DNA of 63,934 nt from Thermotoga sp. (lineage in GTDB: Bacteria > Thermotogota > Thermotogae > Thermotogales > Thermotogaceae): contig NZ_JAGGZH010000147.1 of NCBI RefSeq assembly GCF_021162145.1, forward strand, positions 1-63,934, given 5' to 3'. The position numbers and the translations under genes were made by a program. Within the stretch, counting starts at the first letter, position 1. Each line of letters starts with the position of its first letter. Positions 39,400 through 56,988 of the stretch are shown piece after piece. The notes beneath the pieces are model-generated. The model did not search any database. It worked only from the letters and a program-made list of their open reading frames with translations, and had not been told where the DNA came from.

Positions 39400-40166
39400 G
39401 TCCAGGCCGATTCATCAAGATGGTGGCTATCCTGACAATGGTATTTTTCTACTTGCCACTCTTCATAGTAATTCTCATGTCGTTCAACGCGGCCAAATCA
39501 CTCGTGTGGGCAGGCTTTACCCTGAAGTGGTACGTGGAGCTCTTCACTAGGGAGTACTCCGTGTGGAATTCTTTCAAAAATTCGTTGATAGTGGCAACTG
39601 TGTCGAGTGTGATAGCAACGGCCATAGGAACTGTAACGGCAATTGAGCTCCATTGGAGAAAAACACGCGTCGAAAACACCATCTGGTTTCTCACTTACTT
39701 ACCTTTCGTGGTACCTGACGTGATCATAGGAATATCCCTTCTTCTACTCTTCTCGATGCTCAGGGTGCGACTTGGACTCTTCACCATCATTCTTGCACAC
39801 ATTACCTTTTCCATCCCATACACGATGATGATCGTGTACTCAAGGCTCCAGGACTTCGACAAAAACATAATAGAGGCAGCATATGACCTGGGAAGCACAG
39901 ACTTTCAAGTTTTCTACAAGGTCATAATACCGAATCTCGTTCCAGGGATAGTGGCAGCATTCCTTCTGGTCTTTACATTGTCTATAGACGATTTCGTCAT
40001 CACTTTCTTCGTCGCGGGACCGGGCTCAACAACTCTCCCCATACAGATATACTCCATGATAAGATTCGGTATCTCCCCCACGGTGAACGCCATCTCTACC
40101 TTCATGATTGCTGGCACGATCCTTCTTGGGTTCATCCTCAGAAAATTCGTGAGGTACATATTCTGA
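39396..40166 (+). CDS. potC: Polyamine ABC transporter permease PotC
   Basis: 256 residues, six transmembrane helices. The coupling motif is EAAYDLGSTDFQVFYKVIIP; the end segment SIDDFVITFFVAGPGSTTLPIQIYS is typical of PotC/PotI. Start TTG 39396 overlaps the potB stop (TTGA). Last gene of potDABC; serS begins 26 nt later and may be co-transcribed. Confidence 0.94.
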   Translation: MSPGRFIKMVAILTMVFFYLPLFIVILMSFNAAKSLVWAGFTLKWYVELFTREYSVWNSFKNSLIVATVSSVIATAIGTVTAIELHWRKTRVENTIWFLTYLPFVVPDVIIGISLLLLFSMLRVRLGLFTIILAHITFSIPYTMMIVYSRLQDFDKNIIEAAYDLGSTDFQVFYKVIIPNLVPGIVAAFLLVFTLSIDDFVITFFVAGPGSTTLPIQIYSMIRFGISPTVNAISTFMIAGTILLGFILRKFVRYIF

Positions 40167-40180
40167 TAGAATTGAAATAA

Positions 40181-41470
<1,290 letters not shown>

Positions 41471-42139
41471 ATGCCTCACCTGTTCTATGGAACACCCCAG
41501 AACGGTGAGGTCATTTTCGATGAAAGAGAAGCACACCACATGAGAGTGGTGAGATTGAAAGAAGGGCAAACAATAGAAGCAACCGACGGTGAAGGTTTCT
41601 CCTACACCTGCGTTCTGATCAGACTAAAAAAAAATGAGGCAATTGCCAGGATCCTGAAAACAGAGAAAAAAGAAGAGGAATCCTCTGAGAAACTGAGGGT
41701 GATAGTTCCAGTCGGTCGATGGGAGAGGACACGCCTTCTGATAGAAAAGTGCGTGGAACTTGGAGTGGACGAAATGTTATTCCACAGATTCGAGAGATCC
41801 CAGCACACCATCAACCTTGAAAAAGCCGGTGTTGTGGTCAGAGAGGCAGCGAAACAGTGCAGAAGGTACCTCTTTCCGAAAGTAAAGATGATGGAAGAAC
41901 TTAACTTCAACGAGAAGACGATCGCCCTCGATCCCGATGCTCCTGTCAGCCTGCTCGAGACAGACGTATCGGGAAGCATAACAATCGTTGTGGGGCCAGA
42001 AGGAGGATTTTCTGACAGGGAGAAAGAGCTTTTGAGGAGCAAAACGATCATGGTGAACCTTGGAAAGAAAATCCTGAGGTTCGAAACGGCAGCCATTTTA
42101 ACGGTAGGATACATCGCTCTGAGAAAACAAAAAATCTGA
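41471..42139 (+). CDS. rsmE: 16S rRNA m3U1498 methyltransferase RsmE
   Basis: SPOUT methyltransferase that methylates U1498 of 16S rRNA. 222 residues, with an N-terminal PUA-like domain (HMRVVRLKEGQTIEATDGEG) and the C-terminal trefoil knot ITIVVGPEGGFSDREKELL...VNLGKKILRFETAAILTVGYIALR. Matches T. maritima TM1380. Confidence 0.94.
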   Translation: MPHLFYGTPQNGEVIFDEREAHHMRVVRLKEGQTIEATDGEGFSYTCVLIRLKKNEAIARILKTEKKEEESSEKLRVIVPVGRWERTRLLIEKCVELGVDEMLFHRFERSQHTINLEKAGVVVREAAKQCRRYLFPKVKMMEELNFNEKTIALDPDAPVSLLETDVSGSITIVVGPEGGFSDREKELLRSKTIMVNLGKKILRFETAAILTVGYIALRKQKI

Positions 42140-42154
42140 ACGGAGGTGTTTCTC

Positions 42155-42544
42155 ATGAAAAAAGGTGAAAAGATGTTCTCTTTCGTGAAACAGGAAAAGG
42201 AGTTGATTGAAGACTACAGGAAGAAACTCCATGACGTGAAGAGAATCGATGAAGTGGGAGATGTTTTTATCGAGTTCGCTCTCAAATTTCTGGAGAAGGT
42301 CCTGGACGACTTCTATGCGGGGGACTACACAGAAGATATCAGCTTCGACCCGGAGAAAGAAGAGTACGCGCTGAGTGAAAGACTCAAAGAGAAAATAGGG
42401 GAAGAGCTTTTCAGAAAGAGCGATCTCCCCGCTATACTTCAGCGATTCTGTGAAACGGCCGCACACAGATGGAAACAGCTGAAAGCAGATGAGGAAAAGA
42501 CGGATTTCTTCAAAAGACCCAGCCACGAGGTGGGAAGAGAATAA
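42155..42544 (+). CDS. Uncharacterised small acidic/helical protein
   Basis: 129 residues, highly charged and mostly helical by composition; no motif, signal or membrane segment seen. ATG 42155 lies 9 nt after GGAGG; GTG 42146 is too close. It is read between rsmE (15 nt upstream) and the Nudix gene (1 nt downstream). Function unknown; translation from within a housekeeping operon and a good ribosome site support that it is real. Confidence 0.72.
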   Translation: MKKGEKMFSFVKQEKELIEDYRKKLHDVKRIDEVGDVFIEFALKFLEKVLDDFYAGDYTEDISFDPEKEEYALSERLKEKIGEELFRKSDLPAILQRFCETAAHRWKQLKADEEKTDFFKRPSHEVGRE

Positions 42545-42545
42545 G

Positions 42546-43145
42546 ATGAAAGATGAAAAGATCCTGGTTGTGAGAACAGAGGACGTATACGAAGAGTTCG
42601 GAAAGTTTGAAGGATTTCTGAAAACGAGCTTAGAAGAGTTGCTGGATTTTCTGAAACGTTGTGGCTTTTTTCGAGACAGATTGGAGGCAGAGTACGACGA
42701 ATCGACGAAACAGATCATTCCATACGTTGTGATACTGGATGGTAGGAAAGTTCTTCTCACCAAAAGGACAACGAAACAATCGGAGAAAAGATTGCACAAT
42801 CTGTATTCTCTTGGAATAGGAGGACACGCCCGAGAAGAGGACGGAAACACACCGCAGGAAGCTTTCTTGAAAGGGCTGGAACGGGAGATGAACGAGGAAG
42901 CAGAAGTTGAGTTGAAAGAGCTGGAATTTCTTGGTTTGATCAACTCATCTTCCACTGAAGTGAGCAAGGTGCATCTTGGAGCTCTCTTTGTTGGAAAAGG
43001 AAAGTTCGTGTCGATGAAGGAAAAAGAGTTGTTCGAATGGCATCTTGTCGAGTTCGATGAGCTGGGAAAATACTTGGGAGTGATGGAAGGGTGGTCGAAG
43101 ATCGCAGCGAATGTTCTGCTGAACTTGTTTCGCCCGCGAAATTGA
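42546..43145 (+). CDS. Nudix hydrolase
   Basis: 199 residues. An N-terminal extension of about 55 residues precedes the Nudix fold. A Nudix box is recognisable as [22 protein letters not shown] with the REx2EE-type metal Glu residues; spacing is close to but not exactly the textbook GX5EX7REUXEEXGU. Substrate unknown. It overlaps ispE by 55 bp. Confidence 0.85.
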   Translation: MKDEKILVVRTEDVYEEFGKFEGFLKTSLEELLDFLKRCGFFRDRLEAEYDESTKQIIPYVVILDGRKVLLTKRTTKQSEKRLHNLYSLGIGGHAREEDGNTPQEAFLKGLEREMNEEAEVELKELEFLGLINSSSTEVSKVHLGALFVGKGKFVSMKEKELFEWHLVEFDELGKYLGVMEGWSKIAANVLLNLFRPRN

Positions 43146-43906
43146 ATCTCTATCTCGACGTTCTTGAAAAGAGAGCGGACGGATACCACAGCGTACTTGG
43201 TCTTTTTCAAACGATCTCCTTGTACGACACAATCTCGGTGGAAGTCTGCAGGGAAGGTTTTTTTCTGGAAAGCAACGTTGATCTGCCGAAGAACAACACG
43301 ATCAAGAAGACTTACGAGGTCTTCAAAGAGGAAACGGGATTGGAGTTCGGCCTCAAAGTCAAACTAGAAAAGAGAATACCCATGGGATCTGGCCTTGGAG
43401 GAGGTAGCTCGAACGCCGCCACCATTTTGAGATACCTTGGAAAGCTGTTCGATGTGCCTTTTGAAAAACTTCTCGAGATGGCGATCAGAGTGGGAAGCGA
43501 TGTGCCTTTCTTTCTGTACGGAGGAACGGCCGTGGTGAAAGGAAAAGGAGAACTCGTGGAAAAGCTGAAGGATATAACGGGATACTCTGTGAATCTTTTC
43601 GTTCCAAACATACACTCCTCGACCCGGGAAATGTACAGCTTTCTTACACCAGACACGTATGGGAAAGGACCAGATAACCTGAAAGAACTTCACAGAGCCT
43701 ATCTGAAGAGAGACTACGATAAGATAAGGAAGCTCTCTTACAACGTATTTGAGAAAATATTCCTTGAGAGATATCCGGGTGTTTTGCGCGATTTGGAAGG
43801 ATTCGGTGAAGGTTCCATCCTGAGAATGATGACCGGAAGTGGCAGCACTTTCTTCGCACTCTATCCATCGAGCACAGGGAAATATTCGTTCGTAGGAGGT
43901 GTTTGA
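43091..43906 (+). CDS. ispE: 4-diphosphocytidyl-2-C-methyl-D-erythritol kinase
   Basis: GHMP kinase of the non-mevalonate (MEP) isoprenoid pathway. 271 residues, as in T. maritima. [20 protein letters not shown] at ~14-33, ATP loop [20 protein letters not shown], and [14 protein letters not shown] near the end. GTG 43091 is used because the homologue starts at the same place (from memory); its ribosome site is close. ispD lies 8 kb downstream (51842). Confidence 0.95.
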   Translation: MVEDRSECSAELVSPAKLNLYLDVLEKRADGYHSVLGLFQTISLYDTISVEVCREGFFLESNVDLPKNNTIKKTYEVFKEETGLEFGLKVKLEKRIPMGSGLGGGSSNAATILRYLGKLFDVPFEKLLEMAIRVGSDVPFFLYGGTAVVKGKGELVEKLKDITGYSVNLFVPNIHSSTREMYSFLTPDTYGKGPDNLKELHRAYLKRDYDKIRKLSYNVFEKIFLERYPGVLRDLEGFGEGSILRMMTGSGSTFFALYPSSTGKYSFVGGV

Positions 43907-43907
43907 A

Positions 43908-44420
43908 TTGGATTTGAAGCAGTTCATTAGAGACATTCCCAATTTCCCACAGAAAGGTATCATCTTCAGAGACATCACACCGCTCCTCAAAGACAGCGAA
44001 GCTTTCAGCGAGGCCATCAACAGAATGTGTGAACTCGTGGCTGACAGGGAGTTCGACTTGATAGTCGCTCCCGAGGCAAGAGGATTCATCCTTGGAGCTG
44101 CCATGGCCTACAAACTGGGAAAGGGCTTTGTTCCTGTAAGAAAACCCGGAAAACTTCCGTACAAAACTGTGTACGCGGAGTACCAGCTGGAGTACGGCAT
44201 CGAGCAACTTCATATCCATGAAGACGCCATAGAAAAGGGCCAAAAAGTCCTCATAGTGGACGATGTGCTCGCAACAGGCGGAACAGCAGAAGCGCTCATA
44301 AGGCTCGTTAAAAAACTCGGTGGAGAGATTTCTGCCCTTGCTTTCCTTGTAGAGCTTTCTTATCTGGAACCAAGAAAGAGGCTTGAGGGCTACGATCTCA
44401 AAACGCTGATAGTTTACTGA
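43908..44420 (+). CDS. apt: Adenine phosphoribosyltransferase
   Basis: Salvages adenine to AMP with PRPP. 170 residues. Starts DLKQFIRDIPNFPQKGIIFRDITPLL; PRPP loop VLIVDDVLATGGTAEALIRL; flexible loop RKPGKLPYKTVYAEYQLEYG. TTG 43908 is chosen: AGGAGG (43894-43899) is 8 nt upstream, while GTG 43899 sits on it. Confidence 0.96.
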   Translation: MDLKQFIRDIPNFPQKGIIFRDITPLLKDSEAFSEAINRMCELVADREFDLIVAPEARGFILGAAMAYKLGKGFVPVRKPGKLPYKTVYAEYQLEYGIEQLHIHEDAIEKGQKVLIVDDVLATGGTAEALIRLVKKLGGEISALAFLVELSYLEPRKRLEGYDLKTLIVY

Positions 44421-44432
44421 GAGGTGGAGGAA

Positions 44433-45775
44433 ATGGCTTTAAAATTTGATTTTTCGAATCTTTTCGAACCAAATATCTCCGGTGGACTGAAAGAGGAAGA
44501 CGTGGAGAGTGCAAAAGAAAAGGTGGTAAAAGCGATAAGATATTTCTCGGAGAACACACCAGACTTTGCCAGACTGGATAGAAAGTGGATCGATTCGGTG
44601 AAAGAACTCGAGGAGTGGGTAGTGAACTTCGATACAATAGTTGTTCTGGGAATTGGGGGATCTGGCCTCGGAAACCTCGCTCTTCATTATTCCTTAAGAC
44701 CACTGAACTGGAACGAGATGTCCAGGGATGAGAGGAACGGCTACGCGAGGGTCTTCGTCGTGGACAACGTCGACCCCGACTTCACGGCTTCTGTCCTTGA
44801 CAGAATAGACCTGAAGACGACGCTGTTCAACGTGATCTCAAAATCCGGTTCCACCGCCGAGGTTATGGCAAATTACTCGATCGCGAGAGGAATTCTGGAG
44901 ACAAATGGACTCGATCCTAGAGAACATATGCTCATCACAACGGATCCGGAGAAAGGCTTTTTGAGAAAAGTGGTGAAAGAAGAAGGCTTCAGAAATCTCG
45001 AGGTACCACCTGGTGTTGGGGGAAGGTTCAGTGTGCTGACACCTGTTGGACTCCTCTCTGCCATGGCAGAGGGTATCGACATAGAAGAACTCCATGATGG
45101 CGCCCGCGATGCGTTCGAAAAATGTACGAAGGAAGACGTGTTTGAAAATCCAGCGGCGATGATCGCCCTCACGCACTATCTCTACCTGAAAAAGGGAAAG
45201 AACATCTCCGTCATGATGGCCTACTCCAACAGAATGACCTACCTTGTAGACTGGTACAGACAGCTGTGGGCAGAAAGCCTTGGAAAGAGGTACAACGTGA
45301 GAGGGGAGGAGGTTTTCACAGGGCAGACACCGGTGAAAGCCATAGGCGCAACTGATCAACACTCACAGATACAGCTCTACAACGAAGGACCGAACGACAA
45401 AGTGATAACGTTCTTGAGAGTGGAAAACTTCGACAGAGAAATCACGATACCGGACACCGGAAGGGAAGAACTCAAGTACCTTGCAAGAAGGAAGCTCTCT
45501 GAACTTCTCTTTGCAGAGCAAACAGGAACGGAGGAAGCCCTGAGGAAAAACAACAGGCCGAACATGAAGGTGATCTTCGACAGGCTCACTCCCTACAACG
45601 TGGGTCAGTTCTTCGCTTATTACGAAGCCGCGACAGTCTTCATGGGATGTCTTCTTGAGATCAATCCATTCGACCAGCCGGGTGTGGAGCTCGGAAAGAA
45701 GATTACATTCGCTCTCATGGGAAGAGAGGGTTACGAATACGAAATAAAAGATCGCGCCAAGAAGGTGGTCATAGA

Positions 45776-45779
<4 letters not shown>
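44433..45779 (+). CDS. pgi: Glucose-6-phosphate isomerase
   Basis: Interconverts glucose-6-P and fructose-6-P. 448 residues, equal to T. maritima TM1385 as remembered. [59 protein letters not shown], catalytic [10 protein letters not shown] and [20 protein letters not shown] motifs. ATG 44433 follows GAGGTGGAGG. Overlaps the next small gene by 4 bp. Confidence 0.97.
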
Positions 45780-47047
<1,268 letters not shown>

Positions 47048-47051
<4 letters not shown>

Positions 47052-47794
47052 TCATAAGATCCTGGGAGTACTACGACAGAATCGCAGGAAAGTACGACCC
47101 CATGTACGAGACACCAAAGTGGAGGCTTTACCACAAGTTGATTCAGTCCTTCTTGAGTGAGTATCTGAAGGAACCCTGTAAGGTACTGGATCTTGGTGGG
47201 GGTACGGGAAGGTGGAGCTTGTTTCTTCAAGAGAGGGGCTTTGACGTAACTCTAGCTGACCCTTCCGAGGAGATGTTGAAAGTTGCAGAAAGAAAGGGTG
47301 TAAAAAAACTTTTCAAAGCGCGTGCGGAAGATCTCCCTTTCCCTTCACACTCCTTTGACGTTGTGATGGCCATGGGGGATGTCTTAAGCTACGTTGAAGA
47401 TAAAATCAAAGCGTTTTCCGAAATAGCAAGGGTTTTGAAACCTAGTGGCCTTCTGATAGCAACGGTGGACAATTTTTACGCTTTTCTTCAACACATGATA
47501 AAAGAAGAGGCTTGGGAGAGAATCCCGCGCTTTTTGAAAACGCAGACCATCGAAGTGGGAAGCACACTCTTTTCTTTCAACTCCTATGCTTTCAAACCGG
47601 AAGATATAAAATCTATAGAGGCTTTTGATATGATCGACATGCGTGGAATAGGGGTTTTCGACTACACTGAAGATCAACTGAAGAGGGAGGAAGGCATCAT
47701 TTTTGATCTGGAGAGGGAATTTTCTAAAGACAGGGCAATTCTGTGGAGAGCAGAGCACATCTTTTTTGTATTAAAAAGAAAAGGGAGCCTATAG
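47048..47794 (+). CDS. SAM-dependent methyltransferase (UbiE/COQ5-like fold)
   Basis: 248 residues, class I methyltransferase. Motif I VLDLGGGTGRWSLFLQERG (~46), acidic LADPSEEM, AEDLPFPSHSFDVVMAMGDVLSYV. Corresponds to T. maritima TM1389. Substrate unknown. Ends inside the bidirectional terminator that closes the operon. Confidence 0.85.
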
Positions 47795-47804
47795 GCTCCC
47801 TTTT
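47780..47804. terminator. Bidirectional terminator
   Basis: GGGAGCC-TATA-GGCTCCC with TTTT on the plus strand and TTTTTCTTTT on the minus strand. It ends the serS-to-methyltransferase genes on one side and tRNA-Val on the other. The stop codon of the methyltransferase gene lies in the loop. Confidence 0.8.
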
Positions 47805-47878
47805 GGTGGGTGCGGCAGGGATTGAACCTGCGACCTCTTCCTCGTCAAGGAAGCGCTCTCCCACTGAGCTACGCACCC
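47804..47878 (-). tRNA. tRNA-Val (anticodon GAC)
   Basis: 75 nt with CCA encoded. Acceptor GGGTGCG/CGCACCC, anticodon stem CTTCC/GGAAG with loop TTGACGA, T-arm GCAGGTTCAATCCCTGC. Confidence 0.96.
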
Positions 47879-47892
47879 ATCACCGCTTAATT

Positions 47893-47921
47893 ATAATACC
47901 ATAACTGTAACGTGACGTCAA
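47893..47921 (-). promoter_or_regulatory. tRNA-Val promoter
   Basis: On the minus strand TTGACG (47921-47916), 17 nt, then TATTAT (47898-47893), near-consensus sigma-70-type. Back to back with the tRNA-Leu promoter; the two -35 boxes are 24 nt apart. Confidence 0.75.
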
Positions 47922-47945
47922 GGTGGAGTTGGAGTTCAAAAGGAC

Positions 47946-47974
47946 TTGAAATGGTCAGAAAGTTGTGCTAATAT
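47946..47974 (+). promoter_or_regulatory. tRNA-Leu(GAG) promoter
   Basis: TTGAAA (47946-47951), 17 nt, then TAATAT (47969-47974), 13 nt before the tRNA. Near-consensus. Confidence 0.75.
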
Positions 47975-47987
47975 ATATTTCGGAGTT

Positions 47988-48074
47988 GCCGAGGTGGTGG
48001 AACTGGCAGACACGCATGGTTGAGGGCCATGTGGGCTTCGGCCCGTGCGGGTTCAAGTCCCGCCCTCGGCACCA
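47988..48074 (+). tRNA. tRNA-Leu (anticodon GAG)
   Basis: 87-nt class II tRNA with CCA encoded. Acceptor GCCGAGG/CCTCGGC, anticodon stem CATGG/CCATG with loop TTGAGGG, variable arm GGGCTTCGGCCC, T-loop GGTTCAAGTCC. Confidence 0.96.
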
Positions 48075-48080
48075 AGCAGA

Positions 48081-49088
48081 TCAACCGGAGGACTGTTCCT
48101 CCGGTTTTTTCATTAATCTGCCAATTCCAAGGAGAATTCCCAGAATGATGAACAGATAGTAGTTGAAGAACCGCCAGATAAGAAGTGACACGATCGCGTC
48201 TGCCTTTTCGATGATGTTCGAATAGACAACGTAGTAGATGACCTCGACAGCACCACTGGCACCGGGTGTGGGAACGAAGTACACAACCAGGCTCAGAGCA
48301 AGCTGGATACTGACTATCTGAAACAGAGACACTTCTATCGAAGGATTCACGGTCTTTATCGAAAGGTATGTGCTCGCATGAATGCACACAATCATCGTTC
48401 CGGAAAGAACCATTGTAATGAAGGCTTTCGCTCTCGAAGATCTCCAGAGTTCCTTCATGGCGGACATGTAACCCAAAATCCTCTCTTTTACGAGGCTTTC
48501 TACCTCTTTTCTGCTCTTTTTGGAGAAGAACGCCATGATTTTCATGATGGGATTTGACAGAAAGAATTTCTCGAGAAATCTCCTGCTGAAAGAAAGAAGG
48601 ATTATGAAAACGTAAAAAGCGAAAGCAAGGACAATTCCGATAAAGAAGAGATCCCCTAGGATTCCAAGAGAGCGAAACGTGTCAAAATAGAAGAGGAAAA
48701 AGAAAAAACCAGACACGATCGTGAAGGAAAACGAGGAAAAGAACCTCACCGCTATCACCGAAGCAGCTTTCTCGAAGGGAACGCCAGATTTCACAAGGTG
48801 ATATATTTGGAAAGGTTGTCCCCCAGCTGCAAAGGGTGTTACGGTACTGGCATAGAAACCCCATAGTGAATTCGAAACACACGTTTTGAAAGGAATCCTC
48901 CCGAGGAGAATACTGGTCCTCAGGGCATCAACGATAACTATTGTGAAAAAGTTCAGAGCAAGCAGAAAGATGAATCTCATATCCAGGTGTTTTAAACCCT
49001 TCCAAACGTTTCCACTGCCTGCAAGAGATACTATGAGGACGGCTGCACCTATTCCTATGATCACCGGAAGAAGAATGTTTCGCTTCAT
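48081..49088 (-). CDS. Flippase-like membrane protein (UPF0104 / LPG-synthase TM-domain family)
   Basis: 335 residues with about eight transmembrane helices of the PF03706 family. The hallmark TPFAAGGQPFQIYHLVKSG is near residue 85, and the TPGASGAVEVIYYVV block near 270. This family includes the membrane half of MprF and putative lipid or glycan flippases. No soluble synthase domain is attached, so lipid transport is the best guess. ATG 49088 is used: GAGGAG is 7 nt upstream; the longer frame to 49508 runs through clpC. Single gene. Confidence 0.82.
   Translation of the reverse strand: MKRNILLPVIIGIGAAVLIVSLAGSGNVWKGLKHLDMRFIFLLALNFFTIVIVDALRTSILLGRIPFKTCVSNSLWGFYASTVTPFAAGGQPFQIYHLVKSGVPFEKAASVIAVRFFSSFSFTIVSGFFFFLFYFDTFRSLGILGDLFFIGIVLAFAFYVFIILLSFSRRFLEKFFLSNPIMKIMAFFSKKSRKEVESLVKERILGYMSAMKELWRSSRAKAFITMVLSGTMIVCIHASTYLSIKTVNPSIEVSLFQIVSIQLALSLVVYFVPTPGASGAVEVIYYVVYSNIIEKADAIVSLLIWRFFNYYLFIILGILLGIGRLMKKPEEQSSG
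48083..48110 (+). terminator. Terminator after tRNA-Leu(GAG)
   Basis: AACCGGAGGA-CTGT-TCCTCCGGTT followed by TTTT. It lies inside the last codons of the convergent flippase-like gene. Confidence 0.8.
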
Positions 49089-49166
49089 ACTCATCTCCTC
49101 TCCTTTGATGCTTGCTAAGAAAAAGATTAACACACGTGGTAATATTCTTTTGAGGAGGTGACCTGC

Positions 49167-51539
<2,373 letters not shown>

Positions 51540-51545
51540 AGATCC

Positions 51546-53379
<1,834 letters not shown>

Positions 53380-54393
53380 AGGGTTCGAGATCTTCAAAAA
53401 TCTTTCTGTGATCTCAAGGACAATTTTTTCGCTTTCCATGCGGGCAAGGGTGCTTCTCAATTTCTTTGAGGGAAAGACCACGAGGAAATCCCTGCCCGGC
53501 TCTACGAACAGTTCCGCGGTATAGCTCAGATTCTTTTTCTTCACAACTATCTTCATTATATCGTTTTTTCTTGAAAGTGTGGCATAAGACCCTTTTGAGA
53601 TCACCGCTGCTTTTCTCACAAGCTTGGCAAGGATCTCTTTTCTTGACTCCAATCTTTCAATGGTCTCTTCCACCAAGATGTTTTTGAGAGCCTCTTTTTC
53701 TACCATGTCCACCCTGTCTCCGCAGACCTCCATGATGAGATAGGGGTATTTCACCACCAGTTTTCCTGATTTTTCGTAAAAGTCCAGAGTTTGAACGTTC
53801 AGTCTCTGAAGGGCTTTGAAGATGTGTCTCACCGTTACGTAGGGTATTTTCAAGGAGAAAGAAGTCGTGGGAACGGCGGAGACCTGAGAGAGAGTCACTA
53901 TATCCGAAGAAGGTCCGAACATCAACACACTCTTCTCCTCAAAGAGGAAGATCAGAAATTCTCCTTCGTCCAGATTCGAGCTGGCAAAGTTGATCGATCT
54001 TTCAAACTCGCGCTTGGAAAGTGTGCAGAGGAACTCCTCCTTTCCATTTTCAGGTGGGATCTCCCCCACCTTACATTTGACATCCAGTACCTCGTTTCCT
54101 GCCTTCAAAACGAGATGATCTTGTGAGATTGTGATGTACACTTCTTTGACCTTCACGTCACTCAGAAAGAACTTGAGCAGATCCAGGGAAACCGTTCTGC
54201 TTCCCTCAAAGCGCGGGATCTTTCCTAGAAATATTTCCATGCTCGCACAGTTGTCACTCGCTCTGAGCCAGAGTCCATCCCTGAAGAAGAAATCGATGAA
54301 TCTCGCGCTTGGTTCTATGGTTCCAACAAGTTTGTCGAGCAAAAAAACCCACTCTCTCAACTCATGAGAATCAACGAGAAGTTCCACAAAACT

Positions 54394-56988
54394 TCACCTC
54401 AGAAATTCCTCAAGTCGCTTCAAAACATCTTCCAACTTCTCCGGGTGTTTTCCCCCTGCCTGGGCGAAGTTCTTTCTACCTCCTCCGCTTCCCCCGAGTT
54501 CTTTTGCGATGCTTTTGGCTATCATAGAAGCATTATACTTTTCCACAAGATCGCTTGAGACCTTCACAACAAGGGATACTTTGTTTTCAAATCGACTGAA
54601 CACTATCACTACACCGCTCTTTTCCCTGTTCAGTACATTGTCGGCTATTCCCCCAAGGTGTTTCGGCTCTACTTCTTCAAAAACACCGTAGAACACCCTT
54701 GTTCCATCCCCCAGCTTTCTCTCGGAGATTTTCTCTTCGGAGATCTTTCCCCGAGAGAGTTTCCTTTCCAGCTCCTTGATCTTTTCCCTAAGGTTCACCA
54801 CCCTGCTCACGATTTCACTTTCTCCAGCACCAAGGAGTTCTTTCAATTGTGTCACCACATCCTCATACTTCCTGATCAGTTCCAGCGTGTGAAAACCTGT
54901 AACCGCCTCCAACCTTCTCACACCGGAAGAAACGGATTCTTCCGACACTATCTTGAAGAGACCTATCTGTCCTGTGTTCCTCACGTGGGTTCCTCCACAG
55001 AGCTCTTTGCTCACACCTGGAACTTCCACCACTCTGACCACGTCACCGTATTTTTCCGTGAAGAGCGCTATGACACCAGACTCGATGGCTTCTTCATAGC
55101 TCGTGTATCTCACCTCAACGGGAATTGCCCGCATGATCCACTTGTTTACCAGGTTTTCTATCTTCTTTACCTCTTCCATTGAGAGTGCTTTGTAATGGGT
55201 AAAATCGAACCTCAACCTTTCAGGAGCAACAAGAGACCCAGCCTGCTTCACGTGTTCCCCAAGCACCTTTCTCAGGGCAGCGTGGAGCAGGTGCGTTGCC
55301 GTGTGGTTCCTCATGGTGGCTTCTCTTCTCTTCCTGTCCACCTTCAAAAGAATCCTCTGCCCCTTCCGAAGGATCCCCCTCAACACCTTGATCCTGTGGA
55401 CGATTATACCTTCTGAGGCTTCAAAGACGTATTCTACTTCTCCCTCTCCGTTTTCCCACTCCATCACTCCCACGTCCGAGACTTGTCCACCTTTTTCCGC
55501 GTAGAAAGGTGTTCTGGAGAAAACCGCTTCTACTCTGTCTCCTTCCATCGCCTCTTCCAGTGGCTTATTTTCCTTCGCTATGAGAATCGTTTCCGCTTCG
55601 TTTTCAAGATGTTCGTATCCAGTGAACTCGGTCTTGAAGCCTTCTGGTAAACTTTCCAAGTATTCGTACCTCTTTGCGAACTCCACTTTCTCCATGGCTT
55701 CTCTTGACTTTCTCTGTTGTTCCTCCATGTACCTGTCGAAGTCCTTCACCTCAACTTCCACACCCTTTTCCCTCGCAATTTCCAGGGTGAGTTCGAGAGG
55801 AAGCCCGTACGTGTCGTAGAGTCTGAATGCATCCTGGGAGTTTATCCTTCCCTTCTTTTCCACCAGTTCGTCGAAGATCTTCATTCCCTGCCTTAGGGTC
55901 TTCAGAAACCTGTTTTCCTCGGAAGAAAGTACCTCTTTCACCATGTCTTTCCCGCGTGCGACCTCCGGGTATATCTTTCCCATCTTTTCCACGACAGCGT
56001 CGACTACTCTGTAAAGGAACGGCTCGTTCATGCCGAGAAGAATCCCGTGCCTCATTGCTCGCCTTATGATCCTTCGAAGGACATAGCCTCTTCCCTCGTT
56101 GGAGGGAAACACCCCTTCACTGATGAGAAAGGTGATGGCTCTGATGTGATCCGCTATGACTCTAATAGAGACGTCCTTTTCTTCATCGGTCTTGTATGAA
56201 ACTCCGGTCAGCTCTTCTATGGTCTTTATTATCGGCTGGAACAGGTCTGTGTCGAAATTGCTGTAAACTCCCTGCATCATCGCACAGAATCTTTCGAGTC
56301 CGGCACCGGTGTCTATGTTTTTCCTCGGAAGAGGATGAAGTTTCCCATTTTCGTCCTGATAGTACTCCGTGAAGACGAGGTTCCATATCTCAACGAAACG
56401 CCCCTCAGAATTCGCGGGCGTGCACTTTTCTCCTTCGGGACAACCCTCTGAGTATCCGGTGTCGTAGAAGATTTCTGTGTCCGGCCCACACGGACCTGTC
56501 GGCCCTGCCGGTCCCCAGAAGTTGTCTTCTTTACCGAGTCTCAGAATTTTCTCTTCGGGAAGACCGACCTTTTCGTTCCATATCCTGAAGGCTTCCTCGT
56601 CTTCCTCGTAGACGGAAACCCACAGTTTTTCCTCCGGAACACCGAGTACCTGTGTGACGAACTCCCAGGCCCATTCTATGGCCTCTTCTTTGAAGTAGTC
56701 ACCAAACGAGAAATTCCCCAGCATTTCGAAGAAGGTGTGATGTCTCGGTGTTTTCCCCACGTTTTCTATGTCAACGGTTCTCAGACACTTCTGACAGGTT
56801 GCAACCCGGGTGTAAACAGGTTCCACCTTTCCCCAGAAGATAGGTTTGAAGGGAACCATTCCCGCCACTGTGAAAAGAAGCTGAGGGTCATCCGGTATGA
56901 GAGAAGCACTCGGCAGGATCCTGTGGCCTTTCCTTTCGAAGAACCTCAAAAAGGCCTCCCTTATCTCTTCGGAAGTCATGTACTTCAT
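54394..56988 (-). CDS. alaS: Alanyl-tRNA synthetase
   Basis: Charges tRNA-Ala. 864 residues. Class II core ([61 protein letters not shown]), editing site [11 protein letters not shown] and [13 protein letters not shown], and a C-terminal C-Ala domain ending [13 protein letters not shown]. Complete. ATG 56988 with GGAG 7 nt upstream. Overlaps cdsA by 4 bp and is followed by the clamp-like gene. Confidence 0.97.
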   Translation of the reverse strand: MKYMTSEEIREAFLRFFERKGHRILPSASLIPDDPQLLFTVAGMVPFKPIFWGKVEPVYTRVATCQKCLRTVDIENVGKTPRHHTFFEMLGNFSFGDYFKEEAIEWAWEFVTQVLGVPEEKLWVSVYEEDEEAFRIWNEKVGLPEEKILRLGKEDNFWGPAGPTGPCGPDTEIFYDTGYSEGCPEGEKCTPANSEGRFVEIWNLVFTEYYQDENGKLHPLPRKNIDTGAGLERFCAMMQGVYSNFDTDLFQPIIKTIEELTGVSYKTDEEKDVSIRVIADHIRAITFLISEGVFPSNEGRGYVLRRIIRRAMRHGILLGMNEPFLYRVVDAVVEKMGKIYPEVARGKDMVKEVLSSEENRFLKTLRQGMKIFDELVEKKGRINSQDAFRLYDTYGLPLELTLEIAREKGVEVEVKDFDRYMEEQQRKSREAMEKVEFAKRYEYLESLPEGFKTEFTGYEHLENEAETILIAKENKPLEEAMEGDRVEAVFSRTPFYAEKGGQVSDVGVMEWENGEGEVEYVFEASEGIIVHRIKVLRGILRKGQRILLKVDRKRREATMRNHTATHLLHAALRKVLGEHVKQAGSLVAPERLRFDFTHYKALSMEEVKKIENLVNKWIMRAIPVEVRYTSYEEAIESGVIALFTEKYGDVVRVVEVPGVSKELCGGTHVRNTGQIGLFKIVSEESVSSGVRRLEAVTGFHTLELIRKYEDVVTQLKELLGAGESEIVSRVVNLREKIKELERKLSRGKISEEKISERKLGDGTRVFYGVFEEVEPKHLGGIADNVLNREKSGVVIVFSRFENKVSLVVKVSSDLVEKYNASMIAKSIAKELGGSGGGRKNFAQAGGKHPEKLEDVLKRLEEFLR